In this document: positions 25,479-34,287 of the stretch, in pieces | Position numbering within the stretch: the first letter of the stretch is position 1 | Layout of the letters: every line of letters begins with the position of its first letter | From: Flavisolibacter longurius | GTDB lineage: Bacteria; Bacteroidota; Bacteroidia; Chitinophagales; Chitinophagaceae | Assembly (NCBI GenBank): GCA_014163555.1 | Contig: JACJGO010000028.1 | Span: 1-64,000, forward strand | Length of the DNA stretch: 64,000 bases | Direction of reading: 5' to 3' | The notes under the pieces: generated by a model | The model's database searches: none | What the model was told of the DNA's origin: nothing | The model's input: the letters and a program-made list of their open reading frames with translations, nothing else | Program-made: the position numbers and the translations under genes

Positions 25479-26207
25479 CTATTTATTCTTCCGGCTCCAC
25501 ACTTCGTAAATTGGTTCGCCCCGTGAGCTCAAACCACTGTGGTGCCAGTCGCCAGCCTCCAGTTTTCCATCAAATGACAATGAACTGCCAACCCGGCTGC
25601 TATCGCGGGAAAAAAACTCGATGTTCTCTGTGTATTTGCCATCTTTAAAAGAATAGGTGCCGCCGCCGGTGCCCATAAATTGTTTTGTTCCCGGGTCAAT
25701 AGCCGCCCACTGAAACCGTGTGCCGGAAAGAATCTTTACTGTTTTTCGTGTGCCGGTTCGGTGTATGGGTGTCAGGCCGTTTTCACCTTTACGGGCCGTA
25801 ATCTCCCAAAGCCCAGCCAGCCCTTCCTTTCCTGTATCCACCCGTTCCCATGCTGCTTCTTTACCGGAGAGTGATGTTGTAAGGTGGCCTCCCTGCGTAG
25901 AAAATGAATAGGTTTCAGCAGTGCCCACTTTTTCTTTATCCTTTGTATCAAATTCGATACGCATCTCCAACTTACCGGGCTGCACAGAATAGGTCCCGCC
26001 CCTCGTTTGCAAAAAGCGGCGTCCTTCCTTATCAAAGGAAGTATGTGTTACATAGCCATCCTGGAACAATAACACCTGCTGTTCATTTCCATTCTTTGTT
26101 TGCCAGGCACCGTTTAACGCATCTGTCTGTATAGCGGGCTTTCGAAAAGCGGCCAGCATTGTCACCCCCGCCAACGCTAAAACAATAAAAAAATGTATTC
26201 GTTTCAT
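25479..26207 (-). CDS. Exported tandem lipocalin-like protein
   Basis: This 242-residue protein starts MKRIHFFIVLALAGVTMLAAF, a signal or anchor segment. In-frame ATGs lie further upstream (to 26285), but their codons are not signal-like. Two similar halves follow, each opening with L(N/A)G(A/L)W (LNGAWQTK near 32 and LAGLWEIT near 130) and containing a GGTYS turn (RGGTYSVQPGKLEMRIEFDTKD; GGGTYSFKDGKYTENIEFFSRD), and each holds a V-GT/S segment after it. This is an internal duplication of a small lipocalin-like barrel. Its ligand or role is unknown. Confidence 0.78.
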   Translation of the reverse strand: MKRIHFFIVLALAGVTMLAAFRKPAIQTDALNGAWQTKNGNEQQVLLFQDGYVTHTSFDKEGRRFLQTRGGTYSVQPGKLEMRIEFDTKDKEKVGTAETYSFSTQGGHLTTSLSGKEAAWERVDTGKEGLAGLWEITARKGENGLTPIHRTGTRKTVKILSGTRFQWAAIDPGTKQFMGTGGGTYSFKDGKYTENIEFFSRDSSRVGSSLSFDGKLEAGDWHHSGLSSRGEPIYEVWSRKNK

Positions 26208-26453
26208 AGCAAATGTTTTCATTGAAAATAAACAATCCTGCACAAATAAAAACAACGGCTCTGCAACGGTAATTTTCTGTTGCAAACAAGATTACAATGA
26301 GTGCTGATTCATGCAATGGTCACTGATTTCATCAACTCATTGGCAATTCATCAAGTATTCACCTAACCGGCACCGTTATACTGTTTGCATGAAGCTCTTC
26401 TTTGCTGACATTGGTGTAAAAATTGCAAGGCATGATGTTGGAAATCTCATCGC

Positions 26454-27332
26454 ATGAAGGCAAAACGAAACGGAAAAAAAAATCATTGCCCTGTACCGGA
26501 AGGAACGCTGATGCTGATTGGCGGCAAAGAAAACAAAGGCGAAGATGGGCCTGAGAACAAGGAAAAACCATCGGATTTTATCAAGCTGCAGGTGTTGGAA
26601 GCCTTTAAGAAGCTGACGCATAAAAGAGATCCTTATGTAGAAGTGGTAACCACTGCCGGCAGCGAGGGTTCGGAAACATTTCAGCAGTACAAACGTGTAT
26701 TTGAAAAGATAGGCATTACAAAACTCGGGCATATTCACCACCAGTTGCGCAAAGATGTATTGAACGACGACCTGGAAGAAAGAGTACGTACTGCCGATGC
26801 ATTTTTTTTTACCGGAGGCGACCAGTTGAAGCTGACTGCCCTGTACGGTGGCACCCGTTTTCTGACCCAATTAAAAGAACGTTATATCAATGATCCGGTT
26901 GTCATAGCTGGTACCAGTGCCGGTGCCATGGCACTATCTACACCCATGATCTATGCCGGCAATGAAGAAGTACAGGAAAAAGGAGGTGCGATAAAAATCA
27001 CAACAGGTCTTGAGTTTGTAAAAGATGTTTGTGTAGATACGCATTTTGTTCACAGGGGCCGGTTTGTACGGATGGCGCAGGTAATTATTACCAATCCTAC
27101 GTGTATTGGCATCGGCATTGAAGAAGATACGGCACTGGTTGTAAAAAAAGGTACAATAGCCGAGGTTGTAGGAACGGGGATGATAATTGTTCTGGAAGGT
27201 TTCGATATTGAAAAAACCAACATTAAAGATTTTACGGAAGACAAACCCATTTCGGCCTCGAATATCAAAGTGCACCTTCTTTCGGATGGAGACCAATACG
27301 ACATTCCGCAGGTGAATCCACCACATAAATAG
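26454..27332 (+). CDS. Cyanophycinase (peptidase S51)
   Basis: This 292-residue protein belongs to the S51 serine peptidase family. The nucleophile elbow GTSAGAM places Ser155, preceded by FFFTGGDQLKL (about 117-127) and GTLMLIGGKENKG at the start. THFVHRGRFVRM supplies the conserved histidine/arginine segment, and GIGIEEDTALVV the strand near the active site. Cyanophycinases release Asp-Arg dipeptides from cyanophycin. No cyanophycin synthetase or isoaspartyl dipeptidase is in the window, so it may serve imported polymer or another acidic/basic peptide. It is followed by an MscS gene 142 bp downstream. Confidence 0.9.
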   Translation: MKAKRNGKKNHCPVPEGTLMLIGGKENKGEDGPENKEKPSDFIKLQVLEAFKKLTHKRDPYVEVVTTAGSEGSETFQQYKRVFEKIGITKLGHIHHQLRKDVLNDDLEERVRTADAFFFTGGDQLKLTALYGGTRFLTQLKERYINDPVVIAGTSAGAMALSTPMIYAGNEEVQEKGGAIKITTGLEFVKDVCVDTHFVHRGRFVRMAQVIITNPTCIGIGIEEDTALVVKKGTIAEVVGTGMIIVLEGFDIEKTNIKDFTEDKPISASNIKVHLLSDGDQYDIPQVNPPHK

Positions 27333-27386
27333 GAAAAACTGTTCCATTGCAGTAAAGGGAAGGTTTTGTAAATAAATTTTACCTCA

Positions 27387-27398
27387 GCAAACGTTTGC
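27387..27398. promoter_or_regulatory. LacI-type operator candidate (GCAAACGTTTGC)
   Basis: GCAAACGTTTGC is a perfect 12-bp palindrome with the central CG and outer GCAAA/TTTGC characteristic of LacI/GalR/PurR-family operators (PurR consensus ACGCAAACGTTTGCGT). It lies 76 bp before the MscS start. No LacI-family gene is in the window. Confidence 0.45.
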
Positions 27399-27474
27399 AC
27401 AAAATGGGTGGCAATACGGTGGGCTATATTTTCTATTCTAAACGACCGGTTTAGTTTTTGATGCAAAATGCGCT

Positions 27475-28602
27475 ATGCAAAAATTTGTTCAGGATCTTAT
27501 ACGCCGGTGGGATCTACCACCCTATCTATGGAACATCCTGCTGATTATACTGGCGGTTTTGGTGGGGTTGCTTCTCAGTACCCTTCTTTCCTTTTTTGTG
27601 CGCAAGAAAACAGACGAAGAAAAAAAGTTCAGGCTGGGGCAAGCGCTTCTCAACCACCTCACTACACCCGTTTCTTTCCTAGTGCCCTTGTTTGTTTTTA
27701 ACAACTTTATCCCGTTTCTGCAGGTACCTACGGGGTTTCGTCCTTATATCAGCAAGTGGACAGAAGTTTTCCTGATTATCAGCTTTACCTGGTTGCTTAT
27801 CCGCAGCATTCGTGTTGCCCAGGATATCATCCACCACAAGGTTAATATCGACACTCCCGATAACTTTCGTCAACGGCAGATCATCACGCAATTGATTTAT
27901 ATACGGCGGGTGGTTGTATTTATTATAATTCTCCTGGCAATAGGTGCCGTTTTGCTCACATTTGATACCATGCGCAAAGTAGGTACGGGATTATTGACTG
28001 GTGTGGGTATAGGCGGTATCATCATTGGTTTTGCGGCCCAACGGTCATTGGGCAACCTGCTGGCGGGTTTCCAGATAGCGTTTACGCAGCCCATCCGCAT
28101 TGATGACGAAGTGATCATCGAAGGAGAATTTGGACGCATTGAAGAGCTGACCTTAACCTATGTCGTGGTTCGCATTTGGGACAACCGGCGAATGATTGTT
28201 CCCATCAATTATTTCATCGAAAAGCCGTTTCAAAACTGGACCCGCAAATCAACCGAAATTCTTGGCACCATTTATCTCTATGTCGATTATACCATCCCGG
28301 TTGCCTGGCTTCGGGAAGAATTTATGAAAATCATAAAAGATCATCCGCTTTGGGACAAACGGGCGGCTAACCTGGTGATCACAGACCTGAAACAGGAAGT
28401 AATGGAGCTCCGCGCCATTGTATCGGCGTATTCGTCCGGACGGGCTTTTGATTTGCGCTGCGATGTGCGGGAAAACCTAATGGCACGCATCCAAGAAGCT
28501 TACCCCGATAGTTTACCCAAGAAAAGAGTCTTGTTTGAAGGCGATAAACAAGTACCTGATAATTCACAGACACCTCCCGAACAAATCCCTTCAGGTCAAT
28601 AA
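27475..28602 (+). CDS. MscS-family mechanosensitive ion channel
   Basis: This 375-residue protein has an N-terminal membrane helix (ILLIILAVLVGLLLSTLLSFF at about 20-40), further helices near 62-82, 95-112 and 142-163, and the pore helix VGTGLLTGVGIGGIIIGFAAQRSLGNLLAGFQIAFTQPIRIDDEV (about 165-215), the MscS signature with its small-residue Gly/Ala face. The soluble beta and C-terminal domains (VVRIWDNRRMIVPINYFIEKP) follow. It opens under membrane tension to release solutes. The last bases overlap the convergent peroxidase gene tail-to-tail by 7 bp, and a LacI-like palindrome lies upstream. Confidence 0.93.
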   Translation: MQKFVQDLIRRWDLPPYLWNILLIILAVLVGLLLSTLLSFFVRKKTDEEKKFRLGQALLNHLTTPVSFLVPLFVFNNFIPFLQVPTGFRPYISKWTEVFLIISFTWLLIRSIRVAQDIIHHKVNIDTPDNFRQRQIITQLIYIRRVVVFIIILLAIGAVLLTFDTMRKVGTGLLTGVGIGGIIIGFAAQRSLGNLLAGFQIAFTQPIRIDDEVIIEGEFGRIEELTLTYVVVRIWDNRRMIVPINYFIEKPFQNWTRKSTEILGTIYLYVDYTIPVAWLREEFMKIIKDHPLWDKRAANLVITDLKQEVMELRAIVSAYSSGRAFDLRCDVRENLMARIQEAYPDSLPKKRVLFEGDKQVPDNSQTPPEQIPSGQ

Positions 28603-30557
28603 ACCCCACCCAGTTGTCGCTTGTTGAGCCCCGCATATTTACCAGCGAGTTTGGGTAGGCGGTCGGGTTTGTTTTTCGAGGCGGATGTATCTGTCAGCGT
28701 TTTGATAAAAGCAACAACATCCTGCTTCTCGCCTTCCGTCAGGTTAAGCTTTTCCGGCAGGATCATAAAAAACGGCAGGCCTTTCATACCAGGTCGCATG
28801 TCCTTCATGAATTTAATGCCGCCCGCATGGTCGTAAAAGTTTATAACCTGCTCCAGGGTCTTGTACACACCGTTGTGCATATAAGGCGCCGTTAGTTCAG
28901 AATTCCGAACGGTTGGCACTTTAAAGGAGAAATGGAGAAAAGGATTGGCTGACTGCCTCGATACCCCCAAATCAGGATCTACCTCATATACATCCATCGA
29001 ATCTCTAACCGGCACACCAATGGATCGATGGTCCGTAAAATCAAAGTAAGGAGGCAAGGCACCGTTAAAAACCGGTGCATAATGACAGGTACCGCATTTG
29101 GCCTTGCCCATAAACAGGTTAAAGCCATTCACTTCAGATGCATTCATTTTCGCACCCTCGCCTCTTACATATTGATCAAAACGGCTGTTCATGCCTGTTA
29201 GTTCCCTTTCATAAGTTGCGATGGCTATTTTGAGGTGTTTTCGCTGAATGCCTGATGCTTTCGTCTCAGGAAAGGCCGCCGCAAAAAGCTGCCTGTATTC
29301 ATCACTCGATTCAATGCGGTCGATAACATTTTCAAAAGAACTGTGCAACTCATCGGTATTGTTGATCACGGAATCCAGTTGGTCCTCCAGGGAAGTTGCC
29401 CTGAGATCCCAGAACTGGTCCTTTTGAAAAACGGAATTGATTACGGTAGGCGCATTGCGGGCCAAGTCACCACCACGGTCAAACTTTATGCTTTTGCTGT
29501 TGCCATCGGTAAATGCCAGTTCCGGCTTATGACAGGAAGCGCAGGCTCTTTCATTGTTATCAGACAAGATTGGGTCGAAAAAAAGAAACCTGCCCAGAAC
29601 GGCTTTTTCTTTTGTGTAATAGGCTTCTTCACCCGGTGAAAAATAGTCCCTGTTCAGGGCATCCCGCTCGTAAACATGGGCGGCATTTGGAAAGAATGCT
29701 GCCGCCTTTTTACTCAAAGGAATCTTCAGCTCTTTTTGCAGTGAGGATAAACCGGTACCTAAGGGAAGCAATACGCTACGTAAAAACTGCATCCGGTGGA
29801 ATGTACGGAAAGCGGGTCTTTGGGAAAGAAAGCGTTGGCCTTCGCTTATTCTTTCTGCCAAAGACCTCCGCAGCTTTGCAGAAGCAGGAAGTTCCTCCAT
29901 GAGCAGGCTGAGCATATCTGCCCATGCATCAAATTCACCTGCCAAGCCGGGCATACCGGCTTCCTCGATAACAAAATCCGCATTGGCAAGGCCTACGGTG
30001 CTCATGCGGGCCATTTGCAGGTGTAAAGCATCCACGAGGTCAGCATCCGTCAGTTGGCCAGCCATTTCGGTGTAATGACTTTCCCGGATCTGATTGCGGA
30101 AGTTTTGAATCGACCGTTCAATGAACTTCCGCTGAAACACAGAATCCTCTTTTCGGAATGTGCGCAAAACGCTATCAGGATCGATGCCAAAGGGACCTGC
30201 AAACAGCCAGTTATCCGGAAACGGGGGACCAAAATCCCTTGCCTGGAATCGGGGCGTTACCAAAAAACTGTTGTAAACAATTTCGGGATGCGCATAGGTG
30301 AAAAGGCACTCTACCCGTTTGAATCCGTAAACAAGCTGACGGTATTTTTCTTTCCGCAATTCATACGCACTATCCAGGAAATACGTCGGATACGCTTGCA
30401 GTGCCGAGTCGAAACGGGCCATATCCGCCAGGTATAAATTGACGATCCTATTGCCTGCAGCCGTTCTGGCGATTTTTGTATCCGTTAGCGATAGTGAGAA
30501 TACACCAAGACCGATTAGAAATAGGCTGATCAGCCAAAAGGATTTTTGAAATCTCAT
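28596..30557 (-). CDS. Di-haem cytochrome c peroxidase (MauG/CcpA type) with long N-terminal extension
   Basis: This 653-residue protein has an N-terminal hydrophobic export segment (about 7-24). The peroxidase domain (about 300-625) holds two haem sites, CASCH (339-343) and CGTCH (488-492), with the DG of FTDG, the NAPTVIN loop, and the distal methionine in PYMHNG (Met560). Usual members are 330-400 residues. Here about 300 extra residues precede the domain. They are mostly helical (LADMARFDSALQAY, YRQLVYGFKRVECLF, LVDALHLQMARMSTVGLANADFVIEEAGMPGLAGEFDAWADMLSLL) and have no recognised family; an imelysin-like bundle is one possibility. The domain reduces hydrogen peroxide in the periplasm or oxidises a protein partner. 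It overlaps the convergent mscS by 7 bp. Confidence 0.9.
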   Translation of the reverse strand: MRFQKSFWLISLFLIGLGVFSLSLTDTKIARTAAGNRIVNLYLADMARFDSALQAYPTYFLDSAYELRKEKYRQLVYGFKRVECLFTYAHPEIVYNSFLVTPRFQARDFGPPFPDNWLFAGPFGIDPDSVLRTFRKEDSVFQRKFIERSIQNFRNQIRESHYTEMAGQLTDADLVDALHLQMARMSTVGLANADFVIEEAGMPGLAGEFDAWADMLSLLMEELPASAKLRRSLAERISEGQRFLSQRPAFRTFHRMQFLRSVLLPLGTGLSSLQKELKIPLSKKAAAFFPNAAHVYERDALNRDYFSPGEEAYYTKEKAVLGRFLFFDPILSDNNERACASCHKPELAFTDGNSKSIKFDRGGDLARNAPTVINSVFQKDQFWDLRATSLEDQLDSVINNTDELHSSFENVIDRIESSDEYRQLFAAAFPETKASGIQRKHLKIAIATYERELTGMNSRFDQYVRGEGAKMNASEVNGFNLFMGKAKCGTCHYAPVFNGALPPYFDFTDHRSIGVPVRDSMDVYEVDPDLGVSRQSANPFLHFSFKVPTVRNSELTAPYMHNGVYKTLEQVINFYDHAGGIKFMKDMRPGMKGLPFFMILPEKLNLTEGEKQDVVAFIKTLTDTSASKNKPDRLPKLAGKYAGLNKRQLGGVY

Positions 30558-30789
30558 AAACGATGGTTTTGTTCTGAAAAGAAAGGATATCCAATAACAT
30601 CGACAGGCGTTGTCTCGTCTGCCCGTCTATGCCCCTTCTGCCAAGCCCTTAAATTAAGATTATTTTTATATATAAGAAGTTTGTGAATAAATGTAATTGT
30701 CTTGGTTAAGAAGGTTACCAAAACGATCGTTTTAAGTATTCCTATCCTTACAGAAAAGTCATTGTTTTTCCATCATTTCCGGAAAACAA

Positions 30790-30815
30790 AAAGGCTGCCC
30801 CAAGAGACAGCCTTT
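30790..30815 (-). terminator. Terminator of the ADH-downstream membrane-protein gene
   Basis: AAAGGCTG (30790-30797) pairs with CAGCCTTT (30808-30815). Read on the minus strand the second arm continues into TTTTTGTTTTCC, so it ends transcription of the gene at 30836-31381 and so of the two-gene unit with the alcohol dehydrogenase. Confidence 0.8.
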
Positions 30816-30835
30816 ATATTGTTTGCATTTATTTT

Positions 30836-31381
30836 TTAGTCCTCTCTTGCTGCTTTGCGCCGGTTACGGATCAGCATGATAACGCCGGCCGTAATGGCAG
30901 CACCAATCGCAACATTTTTTATCAGGCCAGCCTTGTTGTATTTCCATTCGGCAGCCCAGCCTCTTTCGCCAATCAGATTGGGAAAATGCCCCTGTTTGAT
31001 ATCATCGATGATGCCTTCTACCACATTAATGCGATCGGCCAACACCAAGGGTACCCAATGCATATAGGTCGATTCGCTGTGTTTGAATGCATAGCGGCGA
31101 ATCGCACCACTCAGGCCTTTTGGCGGCAGCGTAGCGCCAAAGGCGGCCGTTATCGTAGGCCGCTCAATTGAGTGCAGCACTTCTACGGTAACCGGCTGCT
31201 GTGGCGGCCGTTCGTAATTCAGCCGCTCGTAATCGGCACCATTGCGATGCTTCATCGGGTAAGTAGGATCATTTTCCGGATCAGCATCAACGCCCCAACC
31301 AGGTATGTCTTTCGGACTGTTGGCAATTTGCCGGTCCAGGTCCGATTCAAACGTGTTTTTATCTTCCAATGTCTGACTCAT
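30836..31381 (-). CDS. Small membrane-anchored protein linked to a Zn-alcohol dehydrogenase
   Basis: This 181-residue protein is mostly soluble with one C-terminal hydrophobic segment (about 153-170, AGLIKNVAIGAAITAGVIMLI) followed by a basic tail. The N-terminal part includes DIPGWGVDADPENDPTYPMKHR and RPPQQPVTVEVLHSIERPTITAAFGATLPPKGLSGAIRR. No family is recognised, but the wording (paired prolines, GxxxPPKGxSG) is distinctive. Only 11 bp separate it from the upstream dehydrogenase on the same strand and a terminator follows it, so the two genes form an operon. A membrane attachment or stress role is inference from that pairing. Confidence 0.72.
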   Translation of the reverse strand: MSQTLEDKNTFESDLDRQIANSPKDIPGWGVDADPENDPTYPMKHRNGADYERLNYERPPQQPVTVEVLHSIERPTITAAFGATLPPKGLSGAIRRYAFKHSESTYMHWVPLVLADRINVVEGIIDDIKQGHFPNLIGERGWAAEWKYNKAGLIKNVAIGAAITAGVIMLIRNRRKAARED

Positions 31382-31392
31382 AATTTATGATT

Positions 31393-32553
31393 TTATGCCG
31401 CGTAGGCAGATGGGGGAATTAATACGGGTTTGATACAGTTGTCACGCTTGGCGGAAAAGATGTGGTAACCTTCGGCCACTTCTTCCAGCGGAATGCGATG
31501 GGTGATCAAACCTTTTGGATTCAATCGTCCCGCCATAACATGATCGATCAGCTTTGGCAACAGCCGTTTTACCGATGCCTGATTGGCACGAATGGTCAGC
31601 CCCTTGTTTACCACGTTGCCGATAGGCACCAAGGCATCCAGCGGACCATACACACCCACGATAGAAACTACTCCGCTTTTCTTTACGGAATTGATCGCCC
31701 AGTGCAAGGCCGTAGCGGCACCACCGGTAAGGGGCATTTTTCTGCCAACCAAAGACTGGAACAAATTACCGGCCGCATCACATCCAACAGCATCGATACA
31801 AACATCGGCACCCAACCCACCGGTTTCTTTTTTCAGGAACACCACGGGGTCGTGCATGTCCTTAAAATTATAGGCTTCGCAATAGGCATAATTGCGGGCA
31901 AATTCAAGACGGTAATCGATATGATCGATGATGATCACACGACCGGCACCAAACAGCCAGGCACAGCGTGCCGCCATGATGCCCACCGGGCCCGCACCAA
32001 AAACAACCACCGTATCACCCTTTTGAATACCTCCCATTTCCGCCGCCTGGTAACCGGTTGGGGTTACGTCGGTCAACAACACGGCATCATCCAGGTCCAT
32101 GCCTGCCGGAATGATCGTGGGGCCGATGTCCGCATACGGTACACGGACATATTCTGCCTGGCCGCCATCGTATCCGCCGGCCGTATGCGAATACCCGAAA
32201 ATGCCTCCCACCGCTGTTGCCTCCGGATTGGACTCATGACAATTTCCAAACAGCTCCTGCTTGCAAAACGGACAACTGCCGCAGGCGATGTTGAAGGGAA
32301 CCAGTACATGGTCTCCTACTTTCAGCTTTTGCACCCCTGTGCCAACCTCTACTACAATGCCAGTAAATTCGTGACCAAAGGTTGTTCCTACCCTTGTATC
32401 AGGCACCAGCCCATGATACAGGTGAAGGTCAGAACCGCAAATGCAGGATCGGGTTACCTGTACAATGGCATCGTTGGGATGCAGGATTTCGGGCATCGGC
32501 TTGTTACGATCTACCCTGACCCGGAACGGGCCGCGAAAATTCATTGCTATCAT
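31393..32553 (-). CDS. Zinc-dependent alcohol/formaldehyde dehydrogenase (MDR family)
   Basis: This 386-residue medium-chain dehydrogenase has the catalytic zinc site CICGSDLHLYHG (Cys37/Cys39 region) and GHEFTG (His61, Glu62), the structural zinc cysteines CGSCPFCKQELFGNC (Cys91, 94, 97, 105), and the Rossmann motif VVVFGAGPVGIMAA (about 182-195). The fold and length match glutathione-independent formaldehyde dehydrogenases and other zinc MDR enzymes that act on small alcohols or aldehydes with NAD. ATG 32553 or the fourth codon's ATG could be the start. It heads a two-gene operon with a small membrane-anchored protein, ended by a terminator. Confidence 0.92.
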   Translation of the reverse strand: MIAMNFRGPFRVRVDRNKPMPEILHPNDAIVQVTRSCICGSDLHLYHGLVPDTRVGTTFGHEFTGIVVEVGTGVQKLKVGDHVLVPFNIACGSCPFCKQELFGNCHESNPEATAVGGIFGYSHTAGGYDGGQAEYVRVPYADIGPTIIPAGMDLDDAVLLTDVTPTGYQAAEMGGIQKGDTVVVFGAGPVGIMAARCAWLFGAGRVIIIDHIDYRLEFARNYAYCEAYNFKDMHDPVVFLKKETGGLGADVCIDAVGCDAAGNLFQSLVGRKMPLTGGAATALHWAINSVKKSGVVSIVGVYGPLDALVPIGNVVNKGLTIRANQASVKRLLPKLIDHVMAGRLNPKGLITHRIPLEEVAEGYHIFSAKRDNCIKPVLIPPSAYAA

Positions 32554-32924
32554 ACTCCTTAGTTTTTAATCTATCAACTGACTTTTCTTTTCAACAGATT
32601 GAGGAAATTCAATCCAATCTATCGGGCAACAAAGGCCGTTATCTACGCAGTAAAAAAATATGCCGTATATAAGAAGCTGAGCCTTGGAGAATTCAGTATT
32701 CTCATCTAATGAAGGAAGCAAACTGATGCCTTGCGTACTTATGTATAACTCTGGTTGCTGATGTTCGTTTCAAGAAAAGCCGGCACAGCAGCAAACAATC
32801 GATGTTGCCTTTTAATTGACAGATTTTGTATTTCATCCTGCACTAAAGTATTTCTGAGGAAAGGTTGAAAGAGAAAATCACCTTCTAACGGTTATGCGTA
32901 TCTTGGTTGCCTATCGATGGCTGC
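32554..32924. other. Divergent intergenic region with promoter
   Basis: This 371-bp gap separates the alcohol dehydrogenase operon (minus) from the APC permease (plus). The right part holds a TTTG/TATTTCTG promoter; the left part should hold the dehydrogenase promoter, but no clear element was found. No repeat was seen. Confidence 0.4.
32825..32856 (+). promoter_or_regulatory. Promoter candidate for the APC permease (TTTG-N20-TATTTCTG)
   Basis: TTTG at 32825-32828 and TATTTCTG at 32849-32856 are 20 bp apart, matching the Bacteroidota spacing; the -7 element differs from TAnnTTTG at one base. Predicted start near 32863 gives a leader of about 60 nt. Confidence 0.5.
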
Positions 32925-34274
32925 ATGCAAAACGAAAAGGCTTCAAACAGTCAGCAGGACATGATTCTGGAAGAATCCCGGCAGGGTTTAAAACGGGCTA
33001 TTGGGAAATGGGACCTGGTGCTGATGATCATCAACAGCATCATCGGGGCGGGTATATTTGGCTTACCCTCCCGCATTTACCAATTGACAGGCGTGTACAG
33101 CATTCTTGCTTTTTTTGTGTGTGCAGCCATTGTTCTCGTCTTTATTCTTTGCTTTGCCGAGGTTGGGAGCCGTTTTCAAACAACCGGCGGGCCTTATACC
33201 TACGTTTTAACAGCATTTGGAAGGCTGCCGGCCTTTACTGTTGGCTGGCTCCTGTTGTTGAGCCGCATTTTCAATTATGCGACCTTAATTAACCTGCTGG
33301 TCACATATCTTTCTATATTTTATCCTTCGTTGACCGACACCTTTCCCAGAGCCTTTACCATACTGATTGTAACAGGCGGACTCACCTATATCAATCATGT
33401 GGGGGCAAAAAGCACCACCCGGGTGAGCAATATTTTAACCGTATCGAAGCTGGTGCCCCTGGCCTTGTTTATCTTGATCGGCGCTTTTTTTCTGCAGGGC
33501 GATCTTTTTACCGTTCAGCAACAACCTGCTATCACTGACTTTTCCGCTGCTATCTTATTGTTGATTTTTGCGTTTGGCGGATTTGAATCGGTGCTGGTCA
33601 ATACGGGTGAGATCCGGCAACCGGCACGTACCATTCCCTTTGGCTTGTTGACGGCAACCACCATTGTTGCCATTTTTTATGTATTGATCCAGGTTACCAG
33701 CATTGGTACCTTGCCTTCGCTGGCCACCTCCGAACGGCCCCTGGCAGATGCGGCCACTAACTTTTTAGGACCTGCCGGTGGAAAAATTATCGCCGCCGGA
33801 GCGTTGATCTCCATCCTTGGAACCCTGAACATCTTGCTGTTCAGCGGCTCGCGGCTTCCGTTTGCCTTTAGCCAAAAAGGCCAGTTTCCTAAACCGTTTG
33901 CAGCGGTTCACCCGGTACACCGGACGCCAACCTTGTCGCTACTGAGTGTTGCCATCGTTACAGCTATTGCCTCCATCGCCTGGTCGTTTTTGACAGCCTT
34001 ACAGTTTGCGGTGATCATCCGGGTATCGGTTTATCTTTTCGTATGTGCCTCCCTGTTACAGCTTCGCCGGAAACGTCCGGATCAAACCGGCCATTTTGTG
34101 TTAAAGCGTGGAAAATTCTTTGCTATTACCGGCATCCTGCTTTGCCTTTGGCTGCTTTCCACAGCAAAACTGGTAGAATTGCGAAATGTAGCGATCCTGT
34201 TGTCCGTAGGAATTTTAATTTACTTGTTGCAGGGAAAAAAGTCGTCGGTCAACGATTCGCTTCCAAAAGAATAA
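32925..34274 (+). CDS. APC-family amino acid permease
   Basis: This 449-residue membrane protein has about twelve helices. The first carries the APC signature MIINSIIGAGIFGLPSRIYQ (about 32-52) with the unwound GxG-rich segment, followed by FVCAAIVLVFILCFAEVGSRF and a helix-3 TVGWLLLLSRIFN. Substrates of the APC superfamily are amino acids or amines; specificity cannot be told. A TTG at 32907 also opens the frame, but ATG 32925 (MQNEKASNSQQ) is preferred. It has no operon partner: the downstream DUF3667 gene is convergent, with 13 bp between stops. Confidence 0.93.
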   Translation: MQNEKASNSQQDMILEESRQGLKRAIGKWDLVLMIINSIIGAGIFGLPSRIYQLTGVYSILAFFVCAAIVLVFILCFAEVGSRFQTTGGPYTYVLTAFGRLPAFTVGWLLLLSRIFNYATLINLLVTYLSIFYPSLTDTFPRAFTILIVTGGLTYINHVGAKSTTRVSNILTVSKLVPLALFILIGAFFLQGDLFTVQQQPAITDFSAAILLLIFAFGGFESVLVNTGEIRQPARTIPFGLLTATTIVAIFYVLIQVTSIGTLPSLATSERPLADAATNFLGPAGGKIIAAGALISILGTLNILLFSGSRLPFAFSQKGQFPKPFAAVHPVHRTPTLSLLSVAIVTAIASIAWSFLTALQFAVIIRVSVYLFVCASLLQLRRKRPDQTGHFVLKRGKFFAITGILLCLWLLSTAKLVELRNVAILLSVGILIYLLQGKKSSVNDSLPKE

Positions 34275-34287
34275 ACCTGTTCAGATT

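Noticed and set aside
31462-32562. 366-codon plus-strand frame
   Set aside because: Exactly antisense to the intact zinc dehydrogenase; its peptide has no family-like segments.
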